Below are positions 56,088 to 64,000 of a DNA stretch of 64,000 bases, one piece after another; positions within the stretch are counted from its first letter, which is position 1, and each line of letters starts with the position of its first letter. Made by a program: the position numbers and the translations under genes. The notes below the pieces were generated by a model. It had not been told where the DNA came from. It made no database searches and worked only from the letters and a program-made list of their open reading frames with translations. Origin of the DNA: Liolophura sinensis (lineage: Eukaryota; Mollusca; Polyplacophora; Chitonida; Chitonidae); NCBI RefSeq assembly GCF_032854445.1, contig NC_088297.1:4589991-4653990 (forward strand), in the 5' to 3' direction.

Positions 56088-59000
56088 CTGGAATAGATGG
56101 GTTAAATGGTGAATTAAATAATTGATGGATTGAATGATTTATATTCAACGTTGTAGGCTAGTGGAGAAAAGTTCACTTTTACCACCTCGTCTGTGTTAAC
56201 CACCGGCCTTTGCCAAGCAGCTGGAACCGAGGTGGTTAACACCCCAGTGCCCGGCGCATCCCAGCAGCTTGAGGTCGCTATGAGTTTTTAGCTCATGCTG
56301 GCTTCCTCTCGGACCGTACGTGGGAAAGTCTGACACAAACCTGCGGATGGTCGTGAATTTTTCCTAGGCTCTGGCCGATTTCCTCCCGTTAAAATGCTGG
56401 TCGCGTAGGCGAAATATTCTTGAGTACGGTGAAAAACATCAATCAAATAAGATAGAAAATGTCAAACATCTAACGAAACTTTCTACGTCTGACACACAAA
56501 TTTAACTCACAGCGCGAGTACAGTGAGAATGGCTTAGTACTTTATTGGTGACAGGCCACCAATCTCGGAATTGTACATATAAGATACTATACAAGAAGTA
56601 GAGCAAAGAGAGTAAATCCAGAACAGCAACGACAGTGTGATAGCTGGCAAATGGTCACATGTAACCGGTGAAATTCTTGTCAATTTACCTCAGTTAAGGT
56701 TTTAGTCAAGCTGTTCATGTAAATTCATAAATAGTAGCTAATTACACGCCCCCTAGCACCATGGCTTAAGCAGAACTAGGTAAACAAAATGCAGTGATGC
56801 TAATTGCAATTTACTATACGTCACTGGTCTAGAATTACCCAGAATGCTCTCTTGTCATCACATTTAATATACGCTAACATTAAAGACCACTTAAGCTGGT
56901 TTAGGAGCCCAGTCTACTACTATGTGTCACCAAGGCTACGAACAGTGACGGCGAAATGGTGCACTTGATCTGAGCAGTGGCCACTAGGGTCCAAGCTGTT
57001 GTTCACCTTTTCAGTGAACTCACCAATCGTGCCTAACGATTTAGGACAAATGCAGCATTCCTCAAAAACAATGTTTCACCTTTCATCAAGCTTTTAAATA
57101 TTAATATGACGAACTGGTAGATTGATATGGTTGTAAACTGGAGAAAAGGGGTTAAAGGTCACTTCTTACATATGGAGGATACTCACCGAAGATATCCTCG
57201 TTTGTGTAATCCTCCACCTGCTGGGTTGTCTCTATCCTCAGTCTGTCAAAGTGGGCGTTTATTGCGATTCTCCTTGTACCGCTACAGGGAAAACAAGGAA
57301 TCGATTTAGTTCATGGTTTGCTTAAAACATAAATTACGTAATACGGCTACGGTGAGCATTATGGTGGGAGGAACCCAGTGAAAGCCCAAGACCATCTGCA
57401 ATATCAAGGGTGGAAGACCTTCCAACGACCTTCCCCAGATTTTAGAACTCTAGCCAAAGCATCCAAGGCTAGATTCGAACCTAGAACTTTAATGACCTAA
57501 ACCACCAATCAAATTAATAAGTAAATACATTCTTGATACTGAAAATGACAGGAATGTTCAAGAAATTAACATGGACTGAAAATTGAAGAAAAAAGCAAGA
57601 TTTCTGTCTATCTATCAATAAAACTTCCGTGAAGAACAATGTTTAGACGCATGGTTGGGTTATGGTTTGTTGATTACATATTACATATATAACACTAATA
57701 ATACTATTATTTACGAAGCAGAATCAATCCCAGGCATTTGACCTCTGTGGGCTTCGGCTTTAATATTGTTGAAATCATACCAAAGTTTCTGAAATCCACA
57801 ACGCCCACTAAGACTTACAGTATAATAAAAGACAGACAGCAAATCGAGAACAGGGTCTAGAGAGTGATAATTGGCAAATGGTCAGAAGTAACCTATGAAA
57901 TATATACGGCCTCTTGTCAATTTACCCCAGTTACGACACATTATAAATATTTGCTTTCCCTTTAGTGGTAATATGATACAGATGGCTTTGGTTTCCAGTT
58001 TCTGAACGTTTTAAATATGGCGAGTAGCATCGGCTGAACTACGAATGGTTTCAAGCGTTAAGATACTCCCTGGCCTAGTTTTGCATAACTTTTCGCTGCA
58101 TAAGTTACCCTTAAATTGAGCCTTATTCGATCTTAGTTCTTGCGTGGTTGAAAACACACAGATTTCCAGTCTCAGGATGTGTTAACGTCTTTAAAAGAAC
58201 GCTGCAAGGAAATCCTAGATGGTTAGCATTAGCTATATTTCTGGACTACGAAACAGCGGCGAAAAACAGCCCTGCGTTGACTTCACTCCTCTGTGTAAGT
58301 ATAAGCTTAATCCGTTGAAAACTGTGTGAGATATCTTACTCACAAGGACAGAGAAGCAGTAGCACGAAAAATTAGGGTGGCTGACAGAATCCAAACTGCA
58401 TTAAGTAAAGTGACAAAAATCAATCACAACCGTCCCTCTGCTGACTTCAAGCTACTATGTAATTATGACGGTGATTGGTTGAAAACTGTTAAAGATATTT
58501 TGCTCACATGCACAGGTACGAAGGCCTGAGAATCCAACATGGCCGACAGGAACCATACAGCATTACGTTTAGTAACGAAAATCATGTTCGATATTGACTT
58601 AGATGGAAGACGATATGGATGATGGACATTGGGCGATGCATCTCATTTAGATACACCCGTGTCTTCGCTGATCTCAAACCAATGTGTAAGTTGTAGCTAA
58701 TGATTAGTTAAAACTGTTAAAGAGATCTCGTTTATATGGACTCTTATGAAAGCCGACAGTAGCCTTTCTTCATTATGTATAGGGTGACTGAAATCGATCA
58801 CAACACAAGCCACTATTTAAGTATAAAAGTAGTTGGTTGAAAACTGTTACAGATATATCGTTCACAAACACAGGTGTGACGGCCTGAAAATTCAAGATGG
58901 CCAACACAAGCAATGCTGGATGATTCTTCATTTTCTCCATTAAAGTCAAACAAGATATAAATAACAAGTGTATCAATTAAAAGTTGGACTGGCAAACATG

Positions 59001-62000
59001 AGTTCATAACATAAGATTATAGGAGTACATGTAGACTCTCCAAGGATGAACACACGAGTGTGAAACATGGCGATATATGTTTTTGTAGTAGTTTTACATA
59101 TTACAAGATGTCGACTTACTCATGGTGGATAACGCCTCCCATAGGAGACCCGGATAGCGTAGTGCTGTATTCAATATCTTCACATGGAAATGGACAATCA
59201 CAAGATCTGGACTTTTCGACTGGACAATGAGAATAAAAACACTTATTAATTATATTAAGAATGCACAATTAATACAAAATGCCGAAAATTGTTACAAGAA
59301 AAATATCATTGGATTGACCATTAAGGTTATATTAAGAAATACAATTGAACATTTAATTGATACACAAAAGTGAAATAAAAATACGTATTCAAATGCTTGA
59401 AATGGAATTTCTTTATTATGGATCATGTTGCCACAAATATATGTATGTGTGTTCGGGTCATACGTCGTGCTTCATACGTCAGATGACGCGATGAATCATT
59501 AGGTGTGTATATATACTTAGGCAGGGCCAGTCCATGTGGGCGTCAAGGTGCTGCCGCCATTGAAATGTCATGCCGAGGACAGAAAACATGACAACCCACT
59601 CAATCACATTATGCTGACTAGGCCAAACAGTCCTGTTTTCATTCTCTAACCTCTCAGTGCTGAGCCCCAAGAGAGACAACAAGATGTACCCATTTGAAAA
59701 TCTTTGGTATGACCCGCCCTGGGTTTGATCCCGAGGTCTGTGGACTTTGAGGCGAGGTGTTCTAACCATTAGGTGTGTGTACATATAGTTTCATTTGTCA
59801 TTTTACAAATTAAATGTATGTGCATATAGCTTCATTTGTCATTTTACAAATTAGGTGTATGTGCATATAGCTTCATTTGTCATTTTACAAATTAGGTGTT
59901 TGTGCAAATAGCTTTATTTGTCATTTTACAAATTAGGTGTATGTACATATAGCTTCATTTGTCATTTTACAAATTAGGTGTGTGTACATATAGCTTCATT
60001 TGTCATTTTACAAATTAGGTGTGTGTGCAAATAGCTTTATTTGTCATTCTACAAATTAGGTGTGTGTACATATAGCTTCATTTGTCATTTTACAAATTAG
60101 GTGTGTGTGCAAATAGCTTTATTTGTCATTTTACAAATTAGGTGTGTGTACATATAGCTTCATTTGTCATTTTACAAATTAGGTGTGTGTGCAAATAGCT
60201 TTATTTGTCATTTTACAAATTAGGTGTGTGTACATATAGCTTCATTTGTCATTTTACAAATTAGGTGTTTGTGCAAATAGCTTTATTTGTCATTTTACAA
60301 ATTAGGTGTATGTACATATAGCTTCATTTGTCATTTTACAAATTAGGTGTGTGTACATATAGCTTCATTTGTCATTTTACAAATTAGGTGTGTGTACATA
60401 TAGCTTCATTTGTCATTCTACAAATTAGGTGTGTGTACATATAGCTTTATTTGTCTTTCTACAAATTATTGCGTTAATGCGGAATAAAGTGTACAAAAAA
60501 CCCTTAAAAACAAAACTATAATTTTGCTGTTAACTTACACGTTTGTGTATTGTTGTATGCCTGAGGAAGACAATCGAAATACGTGAGAGGATCGCACATC
60601 TCTTCCTCTAAGAAAGAAGAAAAAATTGTAGGGTTAAATCTTGACACACCAACACGGGCTATAGAATAACTTTCCGTTGGTATCCCACATGTTCTGATAC
60701 AGGCGAATTTCAAAGCGGACAAAATCGCCTGCGAAACAAAACAAACTGAGTCTTTTTTTTTTTTTTTGGAAATATGCAACATACGCCCCCATATACTAGC
60801 TAAACAAATCCACCTAGCGTGTCCTTAAGCTGAGCAAAACAGCACGCGGGTGTTATCGACCACTCACGAGTAGTAGGAAGGGAGAAATTACACAAATTCT
60901 CTGTTCAGTTCATGCCCGTAACTGAATCCACGCCTCGTGCATTTTAACAATCGAGAAGCGAGCGACTTAACCAAAGTCGGGATCCACTCCTAAGTTTTAA
61001 TTTAGGACGACACAGTGAGAGAATGTGGCGACCTGAGTTTTTATTGCAGATATTGAGAAAGACAAACTTGATCAACAAAATATCCATCCTTTCAACAGAA
61101 TTCAACGTTCTTATATGTAATATGTCGGTGCAATAAATTGACGCTTTTTCTTTGCTTTTTGTTAGCTGACACTTATCAAGAGTAATATGTTTAAAATATT
61201 ATCATGACTCCACATATCCAAAACATACACTGTAAATACACACATTACCTTTACCATCCGCCCCGAATGAACAGCCACAGAAGTCTTCAATTCTAGCGTA
61301 TGAGCAGGCGTCGTGACAAGCTCTGAGCGTATAGCGCCCTTGCTTGACCAGAGGGTGACGGAAGTCATTATCAGTCTCCACGCAGTGGTTAGTTCCGAAC
61401 GCCTTGAACGGCAATGGCAAAAACTTGTTCTGCCATGGAGAGTGGAATTCAAGACATCCTTCGATCATTTATTTATTTATAGTTTAATGTTTATTATTTA
61501 ATTATAGAGTTTTACGCCGTACTCAATTATATGTCACTTATTCAACAAATGACTGAATGGTTAGCGTTTAACAACACATTGGCAGTACTTCCAAGTTGTC
61601 GTGGAGAGAACACGTCAGAAGATGAGCGGTAAAATTTGTAGTATAAAACATAAAATGAGCAAAATATTAATTGCAATTTCCTTATAACTAATTTCAGTCA
61701 TTAATTTCAAAGCTATCTGCACTTAGAGAGTAGCAATAAAACATGACATTATCAACAGGTTGTGTTTGGAAAACCCACAAATCACATGATACCTTCCAAA
61801 CAAACCCTTCTACGACCAACTGAGTCCTCAGAATCAGGAAACATGAACTACTTATTTATGGACAAACTTTTGAGGTCATTTACCATAATAGTATCTCAAA
61901 ATCAGAACAAAAATTAATTTAAAGTTAATACAGATTATATACATGTACCGTATCATAGTGTGCTTTAGAAATTTGTTTTTTCTTTTAGTGCCATATATTG

Positions 62001-62359
62001 TATGTATTACATATGTTCTTTCCATCGGTCTCCATGTTCATAGCTGAACACTCAAGGACGCCACGGCAGGCACATTTATGACAGTAATTAATTTTGCCAA
62101 GATGATGAGAGCAGAGATTTGATGATACACTCTCATTGACAAGGGTAGACGTCTTTCGTTGGGAGGGCAAGTAAGACGGTTCAGACCCCAAAATAACAGT
62201 AACACCCAAAGAAATAAAAGGAAGGAATACAATACCATGTTTGTGCAAGATCAATACCTGGCGGACTTTAAGTCCGATATAATACGTGTTATCCGGCGCT
62301 AGTTGTAAGAACTCGGAGTTCGTCAGGGTGATCTTCTCGTCCGGCTCGTGTATAATAAG
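55927..62359 (-). CDS. DEG/ENaC sodium channel gene 3, exons 3-8 (5' part beyond window)
   Basis: Tandem duplicate of gene 2. Visible exons: 62359-62258, 61429-61249, 60607-60539, 59219-59120, 57281-57187, 56087-55927. All have the same lengths, phases and splice signals as gene 2 and no stop or frameshift. From the offset of about 19.46 kb, exons 2 and 1 should lie near 64.6-67.1 kb, outside the window. Amino-acid differences from gene 2 concentrate in the end of exon 4 and in exon 5, with a few in exons 6 and 8. This could be a functional paralogue with changed ectodomain, or a copy under relaxed constraint; the missing exons decide that. Confidence 0.85.
56215..56450 (+). mobile_element. 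SINE family A variant, duplicated copy (gene 3)
   Basis: Homologue of 37,050-37,285, with a few extra changes. Confidence 0.7.
56595..56880 (+). repeat. Element M copy in gene 3 intron 7, antisense
   Basis: Duplicate of 37,425-37,705. Confidence 0.72.
57187..57281 (-). CDS. Gene 3 exon 7
   Basis: 95 nt, same sequence as gene 2 exon 7, with intact acceptor and 'gtgagt' donor. Confidence 0.86.
57808..57935 (+). repeat. Element M copy, 5' part, gene 3 intron 6
   Basis: Duplicate of 38,548-38,670. Confidence 0.6.
59120..59219 (-). CDS. Gene 3 exon 6
   Basis: 100 nt. 'CDCPFPC' kept; one Gly to Val change in the turn after 'SGSPMGG' and one silent change compared with gene 2. Confidence 0.86.
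59494..59781 (-). mobile_element. Same SINE, duplicated copy in gene 3
   Basis: Sequence equal to 40,225-40,512 by eye; it was duplicated with the locus and is not a second insertion. Confidence 0.6.
59765..60468. repeat. 41-bp minisatellite in gene 3 intron 5
   Basis: Same unit, about 17 copies; differs in number and order from gene 2, so it changed after the gene duplication. Confidence 0.9.
60539..60607 (-). CDS. Gene 3 exon 5
   Basis: 69 nt with the same splice sites as gene 2. Reads 'YFDCLPQAYNN' where gene 2 has 'YIDCLPQIHNN'; every observed difference changes the residue. Confidence 0.83.
61249..61429 (-). CDS. Gene 3 exon 4
   Basis: 181 nt as in gene 2. The first two thirds differ only silently; the end reads 'SYARIEDFCGCSFGADGK' against 'LYAKLEDFCGCSFGLYGK' in gene 2. 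Confidence 0.86.
62258..62359 (-). CDS. Gene 3 exon 3
   Basis: Same acceptor and donor as gene 2 exon 3, 102 nt, phase 0. One synonymous difference (third base of the Thr codon in 'NTYYIGLK'). Confidence 0.87.
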
Positions 62360-62644
62360 CTACAAGTAAAAACATTCAACAAATGTATTGAAGATCCCGG
62401 ACGAGCTTCGCAATGCTGTGTCGAATCTTAGCCTTAATTGTAATCCAAATTACCATTTTAACAAGTTGTGCAGCCCTATCGACCTAAACGTAGACATATA
62501 CGGTATAAACATTTTCCAATGAAAAAGTGGCACTTGGAGTAAGTCTTACAGAATCATAAAGCAACAATATCCCTCTGTAGCTTCTGTAAAGCCGGGGACA
62601 AACCAGGCGGAGTTTTTCGCTTGCATTTATTTATGTATTCATTT

Positions 62645-62790
62645 GATTGGTCTTTTACGTCGCACTCAAGAATATTTCACTTATACGACGGCGGCCAGCA
62701 TTGTGGTGGGAGGAAACCAAGCAGAACCCGGGGGAAGCCCACGACCATCCGCAGGTTGCTTTCAGACCTTCCCACATAGGTTTCCGCTTG
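62645..62790 (-). mobile_element. SINE family A, 3' half, duplicated copy (gene 3)
   Basis: Same sequence and position as 43,185-43,330. Confidence 0.7.
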
Positions 62791-63427
62791 TGGGGACGAG
62801 CTTAATGGCGAAATAAGCTGACGATATTCACAAAACGTAGTTGCAGACACACTAGGTGGATTTTCCCGTTGATTGTGGTCAATAGATTATGTCATGTGAC
62901 TTAGTAAACCATATGACACAAATAAAATGTCAGAGTTCAACGGTTCCGTGTTGTTTGATTGATCAACTCGATCCTGTGGTCACACTACGTAAAGCGCGTG
63001 AAATCGCCAGCGTTTTTCTTCGCTAGTATCTGACATGTTAGATAGAAGCGAATTTCGGACAAGATATCCTGTGAAATACTGCGTCGCCATTGCGGACACT
63101 ATGGGCGTATTTTTTAGAAAGTCACAAAATGCGCCTGTGCGAGCGAAAAAATCCGTTTAGTGTGTCCCGGGCTAGTTCTTGGAGACTCACACAACATTTC
63201 TGCTTCTATAAGTCGTGGAAGATCATACGGCAACAACATATTCCTGTTGGTTCTGTAAGTCTCCGAGGGTCACAAGGCAATAAAACATTTTTTGTTACAT
63301 CTGTATGTTTAGGAGAATTGTGAGGCAACAACATTTTTCTTTTGCTTCTGTAAATCTGGGAGGATCATAGGATCAACATTTTTCTGTGGCTTCAAGTTTG
63401 GACTAAAAGCTGACAATTTGCGACAAA

Positions 63428-64000
63428 TGACACTGCAAATGACAACAGGCCATATTTCACCGGTTACGTATGACCATTAGCAAATTATCCCTGTTGCCAG
63501 TGCTTTGGCTTACTCTCAATGTTGTAGTCTTTCACAATGCACTTTCATGTGCTGGACACCGCTACAACTATATACATCGTTGATGTATATAGTTGTATAT
63601 AGTTCAACACCGTTGAAAATACTGATGTGCCCAACAGTGTTGATGCCATTCCAGCCGGATTGCCTTACCTGACGTCATATATGCCTCATTCAACGTGATT
63701 TTGTTTCTGATGACATTACAGTTATACCCAATAAATGTGCGTTTTCTTTCTTGTACGTAGTCATACTTGCTTGAACCCTTCTGGACCCTTTCCGATATAT
63801 TATCTTGAAAAAATTCGCCTGTTTTTTCTTTGAAGGGGAATTCATCTTGCAGAATAACATCCAGAAACACGCTTCAACTATAATTTATGTTACTCATGTG
63901 TAGTAGTTATAGTCATTTAATAAATGCAGTAAATTGCTGTTCATGTAAAAAATGCTTCAATGGCGGCAGTTTACACAGACCCTAGCACCATGGCTTAAGA
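63428..64000. repeat. Two element M pieces in gene 3 intron 2, second cut by window
   Basis: Reverse piece 63,428-63,532 and forward piece from about 63,925, matching 43,968-44,590. Confidence 0.6.
63564..63596. repeat. Perfect 15-bp hairpin present only in the gene 3 copy
   Basis: 'acaactatatacatc', three bases, then its exact complement. Gene 2 has no such sequence at about 44,105. Confidence 0.8.

Larger units (their letters stand above)
54345..64000. repeat. Segmental duplication, copy 2 (gene 3), runs off the window
   Basis: Collinear with 35,730-44,600. Extra material in this copy: about 530 bp at 54,430-54,960, about 100 bp near 57,490-57,590, about 110 bp near 61,035-61,145, and a short hairpin at 63,564-63,596. 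Confidence 0.88.

Overview
The window reads as nuclear DNA of a mollusc. Coding exons are short and split by introns with GT-AG boundaries. Most of the sequence is AT-rich and full of tRNA-derived SINEs, MITE-like elements and minisatellites. The most frequent SINE ends in a block like 'gaaatattcttgagtacgg' followed by 'caatcaaataaataaa', a tail I associate with bivalve and gastropod genomes. Species cannot be told from the sequence.

Protein-coding content is small. (1) At 4.0-5.3 kb on the + strand is an intronless 427-codon gene of the Mab-21/cGAS-like nucleotidyltransferase fold. (2) Three paralogous DEG/ENaC-type sodium channel genes fill most of the rest. Gene 1 (+, 15,042-29,444) has eight exons and a single-base frameshift in exon 2. 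Gene 2 (-, 47,595-36,760) has eight exons and is intact (467 residues). Gene 3 (-, exons 3-8 at 62,359-55,927) has its first two exons beyond the right edge. Exon phases agree among all three, which fixes the gene models. Genes 1 and 2 converge tail to tail; genes 2 and 3 are head to tail.

The locus has been built by duplication. About 35.73-44.6 kb is repeated at 54.35-64.0 kb (most of gene 2 becomes gene 3). About 11.72-18.1 kb (the 5' end and intron 1 of gene 1) is repeated at 48.33-51.7 kb. That second duplication leaves an orphan, frameshifted exon 1 lying on the + strand between genes 2 and 3.

Other content includes a decayed Penelope-like reverse transcriptase (9.6-10.7 kb), a GC-rich relic with C2H2 zinc-finger remnants and E2F-like sites (52.0-54.25 kb), and at least four SINE lineages, several with target-site duplications. 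There is also a roughly 250-290 bp interspersed repeat in about 17 copies ('element M' here), a TA-flanked MITE, and a dozen minisatellites. Two stand out: a 65-bp array with 21 perfect CRE palindromes between genes 1 and 2, and a 30-bp array that grew out of the 3' end and splice donor of exon 4 of gene 1. No rRNA, CRISPR array or intact tRNA gene was seen.
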